A DNA stretch of 15,312 nucleotides, from the NCBI GenBank assembly GCA_031277155.1, contig JAITMW010000157.1, positions 1 through 15,312 of the forward strand. The letters run 5' to 3'. This stretch comes from Clostridiales bacterium (GTDB taxonomy: Bacteria; Bacillota; Clostridia; Lachnospirales; WRAX01). Positions 1 through 6,883 of the stretch are shown here, piece by piece. Every line of letters starts with the position of its first letter. Position 1 is the stretch's first letter. Made by a program: the position numbers and the translations under genes. The notes beneath the pieces were generated by a model. The model saw nothing but the letters and a program-made list of their open reading frames with translations. It was not told the origin of the DNA and did not search any database.

Positions 1-1
1 C

Positions 2-334
2 GTGGTGCTTGAAATTGACGTTGTGGGCGCGTTGCAGGTGAAGGACAAATATCCAGAGGCCATCTTGATTTTTCTTATGCCGCCGACTTTTTTAGAGCTG
101 CGCCACCGTCTGGAGATGCGCGGCACGGAAGACGAGGCCGAAATTGAAAGGCGGTATCGGCGTGCCTGGGACGAAGTGGCAGAACTTCCAAAATATGACT
201 ATCTTGTCATCAATGATTCAATCAACGATGCCGTACAGGAAATTAACCTTATTGTTTCGGCGGAAAAGTTGAAACCCAGGCGCAGCAGCGAAAAAATCAG
301 CCATTTTCATGATAATACAGGTATTATAACATAG
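2..334 (+). CDS. gmk: Guanylate kinase, C-terminal part (5' end outside window)
   Basis: Guanylate kinase phosphorylates GMP to GDP with ATP in the cytoplasm. Only about the last 110 codons are present; the frame is open to the left edge, so the P-loop and start lie upstream. The visible part begins with the family motif LEIDVVGALQVK, where V replaces the usual Q of EIDVQGA. It continues with the lid and arginine region (RL-EMRGTE, IERRYRRA) and the conserved YDYLVIND near the end of the fold. A tail of about 25 residues after the conserved VSAEK helix is poorly conserved. The gmk-rpoZ order that follows is the normal Firmicutes arrangement, with 25 bases between this stop and the rpoZ start. 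Assignment rests on motifs and context and is secure. Confidence 0.93.
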   Translation: MVLEIDVVGALQVKDKYPEAILIFLMPPTFLELRHRLEMRGTEDEAEIERRYRRAWDEVAELPKYDYLVINDSINDAVQEINLIVSAEKLKPRRSSEKISHFHDNTGIIT

Positions 335-359
335 ATTGCGCAAAGAAAAGGAGAATGAC

Positions 360-800
360 ATGTTAAATCCATCTTATTCCAGCTTGATAAAAATTTTGAA
401 TGAGGACGTGGGCGTCGACCAAAGGGTGACAAGCCGCTATTCCGTCGTTATCGCGGCGGCCAAGCGGGCGCGCCAAATTGTGGGCGGCGCGGAATATGAC
501 GATTTTGGCGCGCGTACCGACAAGGCCGTGTCCATCGCCGTAAACGAGATACAGCGCGGATATATCCGGGTTGTGCCCGGCACCATAGAAAATATTGCCA
601 TGCCCCATAGCGAGCATGTTTTGCAAAATTTGCCGACTGTGATTGACGACAGCTTTGTCTCCGAGGATATTGTGCCTGATGAAATCGACAGTGCGGCCGG
701 GGGAACACAGGGCGGTCTTGAAGACGAGGAAGATTGGGACGATGATGAAACTGAGGACGAGAAGGTTCAAGATGGGGACGAGGACGAAGAAGACGAATAG
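360..800 (+). CDS. rpoZ: RNA polymerase omega subunit with long acidic C-terminal tail
   Basis: Omega is the small subunit that helps fold and assemble the beta' subunit of RNA polymerase. The ATG at 360 is chosen because AAAGGAG lies at 347-353 with a 6-base gap; an in-frame TTG at 336 lacks such a site. The protein has 146 residues. Residues 1-75 match omega: LNPSYSSLIKILN at the start, RYSVVIAAAKRARQI, and TDKAVSIAVNEI. The remaining half is not part of the omega fold. It ends in a very acidic stretch, with 19 of the last 25 residues Asp or Glu by my count. Typical Firmicutes omega is roughly 65-90 residues, so the extension is notable. The stop codon is followed directly by the priA ATG. 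Confidence 0.93.
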   Translation: MLNPSYSSLIKILNEDVGVDQRVTSRYSVVIAAAKRARQIVGGAEYDDFGARTDKAVSIAVNEIQRGYIRVVPGTIENIAMPHSEHVLQNLPTVIDDSFVSEDIVPDEIDSAAGGTQGGLEDEEDWDDDETEDEKVQDGDEDEEDE

Positions 801-3242
801 ATGAAGAAATTTGCTAAGGTAATTATTGCCTCCACCGCGAAAGATTTGGACAAACCCTTTTATTATGCCGTGCCTGAGGATTTGCGGGGCGAACTTTCCC
901 GCGGACGGCGCGTGCTTGTGCCTTTTGGGAAATCCCGGCAGATGGAGGGCTATATTGTGGATTTTGCCGATGCCGTCAGCTTTGACGAGGCCAAGGTGAA
1001 GCCCATCGGGGATGTGCTGGATGATTTTCCCATATTTTCGCCTGTGATGCTGGATTTGGCGGATTGGATGGCCCAAAAATATTCCGCGACGCTGGCGGCC
1101 TGCTTTAAGACCATTATGCCTGCGGGAATTTCCATGAAAAATGATTATGTGGCCGAAGTTGCAGAAAATGCCGAGGCAAAGGGCCTGAAGGGCAGACAAA
1201 AGCAGATTTTTGAATATACCGCAAAGCATGGACCCGTCAGCGAGCGCGAATTAAAGGAAAATTTTGGCGGCACCACTTGGGCCAATTTGCAGCTGCTTGT
1301 TGAAATGAATTTGATAACAATACGTCATATTTACGATGTGAAAAGCTATGTGATGCGCATAAACACGGCATTTCTTAATGACGACGCGCCGGATTTTGAC
1401 GTCGAGGCCGAAAAGGTCTTGGAAAAAGGCGACAAACAGGCGGCGGTGTTGGAGATGCTGATGGAGGCAAAGTCCCTTTCTGTGGCGGATATCCAGCTGC
1501 GCCTGGGAATTTCGCCCTCGCCAATTATGTCGCTGGAAAAAAAGGGATTGCTGCGCCTGGAAAAGCTGGAGACGCGCAGGAATGTCACGCCGGATGCGCC
1601 TTTGCGGCAGCTTCCCGATTACGAGCTAACAAAAGAGCAGCAGACGGCCATTGCTGACATCAGGGCCGCGTTTAACGAGCAAAACCCGCGCCCTGTGCTG
1701 ATTCAGGGCGTGACGGGCAGCGGCAAAACCGAAATTTACATGTCCGTCATTGAGGATGTGCTTGCGGCGGGCAAGCAGGCCATCATGCTGGTGCCTGAAA
1801 TTTCGCTGACGCCACAGGCTGTTGATGCTTTTATTTCGCGTTTTGGCGGCAAAGTTACGTCCACGCACAGCCGCATGTCCCTGGGCGAGCGGTTTGACCA
1901 GTGGAAGCGCGCGCGGGATGGGCAGATTAGCGTCATCATCGGCCCGCGTTCCGCTATTTTCACGCCTTTTGCCAATCTGGGCGCGATTATCATCGACGAA
2001 GAACACGAAAGCACATATAAATCCGAGACCACGCCGAAATACGAGACTGGGGCGGTTGCGTTGAAATTGGCGGAGCTGACAGGCTGCGCAGTGATTTTTG
2101 GGTCGGCCACGCCGAATGTGGGGCGGTTTTATCAGGCAAGCGGCGGCCATATGGGGCTGATTACGCTGAAAAATCGCGTAAACAACCGCGTTGCGGCCAT
2201 TGAGGTGGCCGACATGCGCAAGGAATTGGTCCAGGGCAACAAGTCAATTTTTTCCGCGGCGCTGTATGCCGCCATTGGCCAAAATCTGGCCAACCGGCAG
2301 CAAAGCATCCTGTTTTTAAACCGCCGCGGACATTCCACCTTTGTTTCATGCCGCACCTGCGGGCATGTGATGGGTTGCACCAATTGTAATGTAAATTACA
2401 CATACCACCGGTATAATCACCGTCTGCTGTGCCACTACTGCGGGCAGACCGCCAAAATGCCGAAAAATTGCCCTGTTTGCGGGTCGATATATATCAAGCA
2501 CTTTGGCGTCGGCACACAAAAAATTGAGGAATATCTGGCGCAGGAGTTTCCCGCCGCGCGCGTGCTGCGCATGGATTTGGACACAACAACGGGAAAAAAC
2601 AGCCATTTGCGCATTATCCGCGCCTTTGCGGACAGGCAGGCGGATATTTTGGTGGGCACGCAGATGATTGCAAAGGGCCATAATTTCCCCGGCGTCAGCC
2701 TTGTGGGCATTGTGGCGGCGGATATGGCTTTAAACAACGGGGATTATCGCGCGGCAGAGACGACATATCAGCTTATCACGCAGGTTTCGGGCCGCGCCGG
2801 GCGCGGGGATGATGCCGGCCGTGTGATAATCCAGACTTATAATCCCGAACATTATAGCGTAAACTATGCCAAGGCGGGCGATTACGCGGCTTTTTACGCC
2901 CACGAAATCGAAATACGCCGCCAAATGAACTATCCGCCCTTTTCGCACATATATATGCTGCTGTTTACAGGCACGCAGGAAAGGCGCATTGTGCAAACAT
3001 TGCACCGCCTGGCCGATATCATGCGCCGTGCCAACCGCAAAGGTCTATGCGAAGTTTTGGGGCCGGCGCCTGCAATCATCTCCAAAATAAGGCAGAGCTA
3101 TCGATGGAAAATTTTGGTGAAATGTCAGGATGAGGATATCATCAAAAAATTTGTGCATTATTGCCTGGATAAGCTGCGGGAGCATGAGGATTTGGAGGGC
3201 ATCAGCATCAACCTGACCCTCGACCCTGCATATATCGTGTAA
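801..3242 (+). CDS. priA: Primosomal protein N', replication restart helicase PriA
   Basis: PriA recognises stalled or broken replication forks, unwinds with 3'-5' polarity and loads the primosome to restart replication. The 813 residues fit Firmicutes PriA (about 800). The N-terminal fork-binding domain starts KVIIASTAKDLDKPFYYAVP. The helicase core has Walker A GVTGSGKT at 303-310 and the DEEH box at 399-402. A zinc module carries all eight cysteines in pairs: 517/520, 526/529, 544/547 and 557/560. The motif region GTQMIAKGHNFPGVSLV and QVSGRAGRG is intact. The ATG directly abuts the rpoZ stop (TAG then ATG, no gap), so translation is probably coupled; the purine-rich codons of the omega tail may double as its ribosome binding site. 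In B. subtilis coaBC lies between rpoZ and priA; it is absent here. Confidence 0.97.
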   Translation: MKKFAKVIIASTAKDLDKPFYYAVPEDLRGELSRGRRVLVPFGKSRQMEGYIVDFADAVSFDEAKVKPIGDVLDDFPIFSPVMLDLADWMAQKYSATLAACFKTIMPAGISMKNDYVAEVAENAEAKGLKGRQKQIFEYTAKHGPVSERELKENFGGTTWANLQLLVEMNLITIRHIYDVKSYVMRINTAFLNDDAPDFDVEAEKVLEKGDKQAAVLEMLMEAKSLSVADIQLRLGISPSPIMSLEKKGLLRLEKLETRRNVTPDAPLRQLPDYELTKEQQTAIADIRAAFNEQNPRPVLIQGVTGSGKTEIYMSVIEDVLAAGKQAIMLVPEISLTPQAVDAFISRFGGKVTSTHSRMSLGERFDQWKRARDGQISVIIGPRSAIFTPFANLGAIIIDEEHESTYKSETTPKYETGAVALKLAELTGCAVIFGSATPNVGRFYQASGGHMGLITLKNRVNNRVAAIEVADMRKELVQGNKSIFSAALYAAIGQNLANRQQSILFLNRRGHSTFVSCRTCGHVMGCTNCNVNYTYHRYNHRLLCHYCGQTAKMPKNCPVCGSIYIKHFGVGTQKIEEYLAQEFPAARVLRMDLDTTTGKNSHLRIIRAFADRQADILVGTQMIAKGHNFPGVSLVGIVAADMALNNGDYRAAETTYQLITQVSGRAGRGDDAGRVIIQTYNPEHYSVNYAKAGDYAAFYAHEIEIRRQMNYPPFSHIYMLLFTGTQERRIVQTLHRLADIMRRANRKGLCEVLGPAPAIISKIRQSYRWKILVKCQDEDIIKKFVHYCLDKLREHEDLEGISINLTLDPAYIV

Positions 3243-3259
3243 TCCAAGGAGGAAATTTT

Positions 3260-3739
3260 ATGGCATTGCGCACTGTGCGTATTGTAAACGACGACATACT
3301 ACATAAAGTATCACGCCCTGTCGTGCAGGTCAACGACAAAACCCGCCAGCTGCTGGACGACATGTTGGAGACCATGTACCATTACAATGGTGTGGGGTTG
3401 GCGGCCGTGCAGGTGGGTATATTGCGCCGCCTGCTGGTTATCGACGTCACCGAGAACGGCACGAATCCTGTGGAATTTATCAATCCCGAAGTTATCAGCC
3501 ATAAGGGCAGCCAAACGGGCTGGGAGGGATGCCTTTCCATTCCGGGCCAATCCGGCAAAGTGGTGCGCCCCGCTGTCACTGTTGTGCGCGCCATAAATCG
3601 CTTTGGCCAGCCCTTTGAGATGCGATGTAACGGGCAGCTGGCTGTGGCTCTGAACCATGAGCTGGACCATCTGGACGGCGTGCTTTATACGCAAAGAGCG
3701 GTTGAAATCCGTCGGCAAGGCGAAGAGGAGGATGGCTAA
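3260..3739 (+). CDS. def: Peptide deformylase
   Basis: This metalloenzyme removes the formyl group from the N-terminal methionine of new proteins, undoing what the product of the next gene adds to initiator tRNA. All three signature motifs are present in the 159-residue protein: GVGLAAVQ at 44-51, EGCLS at 89-93 with metal ligand C91, and HELDH at 133-137 with ligands H133 and H137 and catalytic E134. V replaces the more usual P in the first motif (AAVQ for AAPQ). The start is supported by AAGGAGG at 3246-3252, 7 bases upstream. It follows priA by 17 bases. Downstream, 196 bases containing three copies of a palindromic repeat separate it from fmt. Confidence 0.97.
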   Translation: MALRTVRIVNDDILHKVSRPVVQVNDKTRQLLDDMLETMYHYNGVGLAAVQVGILRRLLVIDVTENGTNPVEFINPEVISHKGSQTGWEGCLSIPGQSGKVVRPAVTVVRAINRFGQPFEMRCNGQLAVALNHELDHLDGVLYTQRAVEIRRQGEEEDG

Positions 3740-3746
3740 CACAACC

Positions 3747-3771
3747 GCGGGCGAGCAAAGCTCGCCCCTAC
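3747..3771 (-). repeat. Palindromic repeat element, copy R1 (orientation A)
   Basis: This is a 25-base element with a perfect 8-bp stem, GGGCGAGC-AAA-GCTCGCCC at 3749-3767, followed by CTAC. It begins 7 bases after the def stop. I call orientation A the one that reads GCGGG...CCTAC on the plus strand. No T-run follows the stem, so it does not look like a classical intrinsic terminator. Confidence 0.9.
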
Positions 3772-3809
3772 AAGCATACGCAAGATAAACCTTCTGCAAG
3801 GCAGGCTCA

Positions 3810-3829
3810 AGCCGCTTCCCCGGGCGGCT
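3810..3829. other. Small inverted repeat between R1 and R2
   Basis: AGCCGC at 3810-3815 and GCGGCT at 3824-3829 can pair as a 6-bp stem around an 8-base loop. It lies between palindromic copies R1 and R2 in the def-fmt gap. It may be part of the wider repeat unit, because GC-rich hairpin-like sequence also precedes copies R5 and R7. No function can be assigned. Confidence 0.4.
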
Positions 3830-3841
3830 GGCCCTTGGGAC

Positions 3842-3866
3842 GCGGGCGAGCAAAGCTCGCCCCTAC
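3842..3866 (-). repeat. Palindromic repeat element, copy R2 (orientation A)
   Basis: The 25 bases are identical to R1 (same stem, AAA loop). With R3 it forms a perfect 25-base inverted repeat around a 28-base spacer, so the region can fold either as two small hairpins or one long one. The sequence just left of it (CCCTTGGGAC) resembles that left of R5 and R7. Confidence 0.9.
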
Positions 3867-3894
3867 TGGGGTATGTAGGTCTAAGCCGATTTTT

Positions 3895-3919
3895 GTAGGG
3901 GCGAGCTTTGCTCGCCCGC
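3895..3919 (+). repeat. Palindromic repeat element, copy R3 (orientation B), in the fmt leader
   Basis: This is the exact reverse complement of R1 and R2 (GTAGG...CCCGC with TTT loop). It ends 4 bases before the fmt Shine-Dalgarno sequence, so in mRNA its hairpin would stand immediately upstream of the ribosome binding site. The outer flank CTGTCAAAGGAG resembles the outer flank of R7 read on the other strand. Confidence 0.9.
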
Positions 3920-3923
3920 TGTC

Positions 3924-3930
3924 AAAGGAG
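3924..3930 (+). promoter_or_regulatory. Ribosome binding site of fmt, adjoining repeat R3
   Basis: AAAGGAG lies 5 bases before the fmt ATG and fixes that start. It lies in sequence that looks like an extension of the palindromic element: the reverse complement of the R7 left flank reads CTGTCAAGGGG, against CTGTCAAAGGAG here. Confidence 0.8.
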
Positions 3931-3935
3931 ACACT

Positions 3936-4889
3936 ATGCGCATTATTTTTATGGGGACGCCATATTTTGCCAGAACATGTTTAGAGGGTCTTGTAGGGGC
4001 GAGCTTTGCTCGCCCGCATATGCAAGTAATAGCCGCAATAACCCAGCCCGACAGGCCCGGCGGCCGGGGCAAGCGCTTGCAATCCCCGCCTGTCAAGGAA
4101 TATGCCCTTAAAATGGGTATACCTGTGTTGCAGCCGGAAAAAATCAAATCGGCCGACAGCATTGCCGCGCTGCAACAGCTTAATGCCGACATCTTTGTGG
4201 TGGCCGCCTATGGCCAAATCCTGCCGCAAAAAATCCTGGACATGCCCAAATTCGGCGCAATAAATGTCCATGCTTCATTGCTGCCCAAATATCGCGGGGC
4301 ATCGCCAATACAGCAGGCCATCGCGGACGGCGAAACAGCCACGGGAATCACAATCATGCAAATGGACAAGGGTATGGACACCGGCGGCATGCTGCTAAAG
4401 CGCGAAATCGCCATTGATGCTCATGACACCGGCGGCACGCTACACGACAAGCTCTGTGCTTTGGCGCCCCAAGCGTTGCTTGACGCCTTAGAACTCATAG
4501 AATCCGGCAAGGCGTATCCCGAGGCTCAGGACAATGCTCTGGCCACCTATGCCCCTTTAATCACAAAGCAAATGGCAAAAATCAACTGGTGCAAGTCGCC
4601 AATTGAAATCGTAAACCTAGTGCGCGCCTACAATCCCTTTCCCGGGGCCTTCACAAAGATTGGCGGCGGACAAGTTAAGATATGGATGGCGAAGATTGCA
4701 GACATGGGGCCGTCCTTTGGCCGGCCCGCCGGCGAAATTATCCTGGCCTGCCCCAAAGACGGCATAATTGTTGCCGCCGCGGGCGGCGCCGTCCGCATCA
4801 CGGAATTAACCCCGCCAAATTCCAAAAAGATGTCTGCCGCAGACTTTGTGCGCGGCCATAAAATTGAAGCAGGCGAAATATTAACATAG
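3936..4889 (+). CDS. fmt: Methionyl-tRNA formyltransferase with a palindromic repeat inside the gene
   Basis: Fmt transfers a formyl group from 10-formyltetrahydrofolate to methionyl-initiator tRNA in the cytoplasm. The 317 residues show MRIIFMGTP at the N-terminus, TQPDRPGGRGKRL at 36-48, the catalytic block INVHASLLPKYRG with N110 and H112, and MDKGMDTGG with D148 (equivalents of E. coli N108, H110, D146). The C-terminal tRNA-binding domain runs from about residue 205. Residues 20-27 (VGASFARP) and the first base of codon 28 are encoded by a 25-base palindromic repeat. From GTP to TQPDRP the E. coli protein, recalled from memory, has 24 positions and this one 29, so the repeat accounts for a net gain of about 5 residues between the first helix and the second strand. 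The frame and all catalytic motifs are intact, so the enzyme is probably functional. The start is set by AAAGGAG at 3924-3930. Confidence 0.95.
   Translation: MRIIFMGTPYFARTCLEGLVGASFARPHMQVIAAITQPDRPGGRGKRLQSPPVKEYALKMGIPVLQPEKIKSADSIAALQQLNADIFVVAAYGQILPQKILDMPKFGAINVHASLLPKYRGASPIQQAIADGETATGITIMQMDKGMDTGGMLLKREIAIDAHDTGGTLHDKLCALAPQALLDALELIESGKAYPEAQDNALATYAPLITKQMAKINWCKSPIEIVNLVRAYNPFPGAFTKIGGGQVKIWMAKIADMGPSFGRPAGEIILACPKDGIIVAAAGGAVRITELTPPNSKKMSAADFVRGHKIEAGEILT
3993..4017 (+). repeat. Palindromic repeat element, copy R4 (orientation B), inside fmt
   Basis: This 25-base copy is identical to R3, with the full stem and TTT loop, and lies entirely inside the fmt coding region in frame. 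It starts exactly at codon 20 and is read as VGASFARP plus one base of H28. It contains no stop in the frame used. Confidence 0.92.
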
Positions 4890-4894
4890 CAAAT

Positions 4895-4923
4895 CAGACA
4901 ATTTAGAAAATTTTGCGTATATG
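4895..4923 (+). promoter_or_regulatory. Possible promoter before the metallopeptidase gene
   Basis: An AT-rich patch after fmt contains CAGACA (4895-4900) and TATATG (4918-4923) separated by 17 bases, a partial match to a vegetative promoter. It stands out from the surrounding GC-rich DNA but matches only about four of six bases in each box, so it is weak evidence. Confidence 0.3.
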
Positions 4924-4965
4924 GTTTGAGTGGAACTCTGCCATAATAGAAACGGAGGGATATAT

Positions 4966-5661
4966 ATGTTTTTTTTCGACATGTGGTCGTTTTACCTGCT
5001 GATACCAGCTATGATTCTGGCACTTTACGCCCAGGCAAAGGTGTCCACCAACCTGTCGCGCTTTTCACAGGTCTCGACCAAAAAGGGGATGCGCGGCGCG
5101 GACGTGGCGGCGGCCATTTTGGCCGACCATGGCATACGCGATGTGGCAATAGAGCGGCTGGACCAAAACGCGGGCGACCATTATGACCCCACACACAAAA
5201 AAATACGCCTGTCGGCCCATGTGCATGACACGTCATCGGTCACGGCGGTGGCCGTCGCCGCCCATGAGGCGGGCCACGCCATCCAGCATAACGAAAGCTA
5301 TTCCCCCCTTGTATTGCGCGGCGCGGTTTTCCCCATTGTGCGCTTCACTTCGGGCGCGGCAATTCCGCTGATATTCATCGGCCTTTTCCTTGGCATCGGC
5401 GGCGACTTTGCACCAATCCTGGTGGACATAGGCATCATCTTCTTCGCCGTCACCGTGGCCTTTCACATAATCACCCTGCCGGTGGAATTTAACGCCTCGC
5501 GACGCGCTGCCGAGGTGCTGGAGCGCGGCCGTTTTCTGACTGACGACGAAATGACAGGCACCAAAAAAGTGCTTAGCGCCGCCGCAATGACATATGTGGC
5601 AGCGGCCACCATGGCTGTTATGCAACTGCTGAGGTTTTTGCTGCTACGAGGGCGCAGTTAG
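4966..5661 (+). CDS. Membrane zinc metallopeptidase, YugP family (PF04298)
   Basis: This is a membrane-embedded protein of the neutral zinc metallopeptidase family typified by B. subtilis YugP; its substrate is not known. The start is the ATG at 4966, preceded by GGAGGG at 4954-4959; a GTG at 4930 has no such site. The 231 residues begin with a transmembrane segment at about 6-24 (FYLLIPAMILALYAQ). The zinc motif HEAGH at 100-104 sits in AVAAHEAGHAIQ, followed by hydrophobic segments at about 125-165. The conserved PVEFNASRRA lies at 172-181, where E174 is a candidate third ligand. An fmt-metallopeptidase neighbourhood is common in Clostridia. The gene ends close to the converging radC. Confidence 0.9.
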   Translation: MFFFDMWSFYLLIPAMILALYAQAKVSTNLSRFSQVSTKKGMRGADVAAAILADHGIRDVAIERLDQNAGDHYDPTHKKIRLSAHVHDTSSVTAVAVAAHEAGHAIQHNESYSPLVLRGAVFPIVRFTSGAAIPLIFIGLFLGIGGDFAPILVDIGIIFFAVTVAFHIITLPVEFNASRRAAEVLERGRFLTDDEMTGTKKVLSAAAMTYVAAATMAVMQLLRFLLLRGRS

Positions 5662-5679
5662 GGCAATTATCAATTATCA

Positions 5680-5712
5680 ATCGGGGTCATGTCTTAAGGG
5701 TATGGCCCTGAT
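5680..5712. terminator. Hairpin between converging genes, possible two-way terminator
   Basis: Bases 5680-5690 and 5702-5712 can pair over 11 positions with two G-U pairs around an 11-base loop. The site lies between the metallopeptidase stop and the radC stop, which converge here. The T-tract is weak on both sides. Just before it is a short AT-rich direct repeat, CAATTATCAATTATCAAT (about 5665-5682). Confidence 0.45.
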
Positions 5713-6423
5713 TCATTTCTTCGCGATATTCTCAATCCCCAAAAGCCCCATAATACGCTTGTCGGCAAAGCTGACATAGCCCTTTCCACCGCAAATGATG
5801 TGGTCCAGCACGCCCACCTCAACCTCCGCCAGCATGGAAACCAGCCGCCGCGTTGTTTGCACATCGGCCTCGGAGATATCCAGGCTTCCGCTTGGATGAT
5901 TGTGCGCCAGAACAACATAGGCCGCATCACACGCCATAACGCATTTCATAATTTCGCGCGGATAAAGCTCCGCGCGGTCCAGCGTGCCTCGGGTCAGCTC
6001 TGTGGCAGAGGTCAAAGCGGCGCGATTGTCCAGGCACAGCAAATAAAAGCACTCCACCGTCCGGCCGATAAACAGCGAGCTTGCATATTGCGCCAGGGAT
6101 TTTGTGCTTGCAAAGCTGATGCGCCTGCCCCATTTTGATATATCATACCGCCGCGCAAGGGGTGCCATCATGGACAACAGCGTGGCCGTGTTTTCGGACA
6201 GGCCGCAGCGTTTTCGTATTTCTTCGACGCCGGCCTCAAAGACATTGTGCAGGCCGCCAAATTCGCGCATAATGCGATGCGCCAGCTTGTTTGTGTCGCG
6301 GCGCGGAATGGCGTAATACAGCAGCAACTCGATAATCTCGTGGTCTGCCATGGCCTCCATGCCGCCCCTTTTAAAGCGCGAGCGCATCCTCTCGCGATGG
6401 CCTTTGTTAAGGTTTTCACTCAT
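5713..6423 (-). CDS. radC: RadC family JAB/MPN-domain protein
   Basis: RadC proteins carry an N-terminal helix-hairpin-helix-like region and a C-terminal JAMM metalloprotease-like domain; despite the name, the cellular role is unsettled. The 236 residues show GHRERMRSRF at the N-terminus, ELLLYYAIPRRDT at 32-44, then the JAMM motif HNHPSG at 174-179 with H174 and H176, and D187 as the third ligand. The ATG at 6423 overlaps the end of the DUF402 gene by 8 bases (ATGAGTGA). A TTG three codons upstream is less likely. No strong Shine-Dalgarno is visible, so translation is probably coupled to the preceding gene. It is the last gene of the minus-strand series. Confidence 0.93.
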   Translation of the reverse strand: MSENLNKGHRERMRSRFKRGGMEAMADHEIIELLLYYAIPRRDTNKLAHRIMREFGGLHNVFEAGVEEIRKRCGLSENTATLLSMMAPLARRYDISKWGRRISFASTKSLAQYASSLFIGRTVECFYLLCLDNRAALTSATELTRGTLDRAELYPREIMKCVMACDAAYVVLAHNHPSGSLDISEADVQTTRRLVSMLAEVEVGVLDHIICGGKGYVSFADKRIMGLLGIENIAKK

Positions 6424-6883
6424 AATCTTCAAGAATCTTTACGACTTCGCCAAACTCCCCCGCGTAAATCGCTTTAAGCAGGCCATCCAGCGTTTTCAGC
6501 GCGCAAGCCACATCCGCGCCGGAAATCAGCCCGGCCTGATAAACATCGGCCAGCTCGTCCAAATCTAAAATTATGTGGCTGCCATCAGGAAACACCTTCA
6601 CGTCCACCAGAAGGTCGTTGAAAATATATTCCTCGCCGCCCGCGCACGTTTCCGGCTTTACAATGTCGCAATAATAATACAACAAGGTGTCGTCGTGGCC
6701 AAAAAACTTGCTTATCTTGTAATTTCTATGTAAAAAATAGCACGAAATGCCATGGGAAAAGTCCGGCCGCGGCTTTAAGGCGCGCCACCGCGTTACAATT
6801 ATTTCGCGGTTTGCCAGCACAATCTCGTCGTCTTTCAGCCACAGCAGCTCTTCGGGCAGATAGCGTCTTCGGTAAATTTTCAT
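6416..6883 (-). CDS. DUF402 domain protein (FomD/Ntdp-like fold)
   Basis: The DUF402 family (PF04167) includes metal-dependent phosphatases such as FomD and the staphylococcal nucleoside di/triphosphatase, so hydrolysis of a nucleotide-type phosphate is a reasonable guess but not shown here. The 155 residues show the family pattern: KISKFFGHDD at 57-66, YYCDIVKP at 70-77, NDLLVDVKVFPDG at 89-101 and LDLDEL at 106-111. The metal-binding acidic residues D73, D90, D94, D107 and D109 are present. The true start is the ATG at 6883, which overlaps the recO stop as ATGA, with GGAG at 6894-6897. The same frame stays open further upstream, but that part is inside recO. The next gene, radC, overlaps by 8 bases. 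Confidence 0.88.
   Translation of the reverse strand: MKIYRRRYLPEELLWLKDDEIVLANREIIVTRWRALKPRPDFSHGISCYFLHRNYKISKFFGHDDTLLYYYCDIVKPETCAGGEEYIFNDLLVDVKVFPDGSHIILDLDELADVYQAGLISGADVACALKTLDGLLKAIYAGEFGEVVKILEDYE

Noticed and set aside
363..1229. 288-codon open frame on the minus strand across rpoZ and priA
   Set aside because: It runs antisense to two well-supported genes, has no family pattern or ribosome site, and is explained by the base composition of the real genes.
3311..3853. 180-codon minus-strand frame containing the peptide CRGELCSPA
   Set aside because: It is antisense to def, and the recognisable peptide is just the palindromic repeat translated.
3747..4017. Repeat copies as a CRISPR array
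   Set aside because: Copies are in both orientations, with unequal spacing and only four per cluster; one lies within a gene, and no cas gene is nearby.
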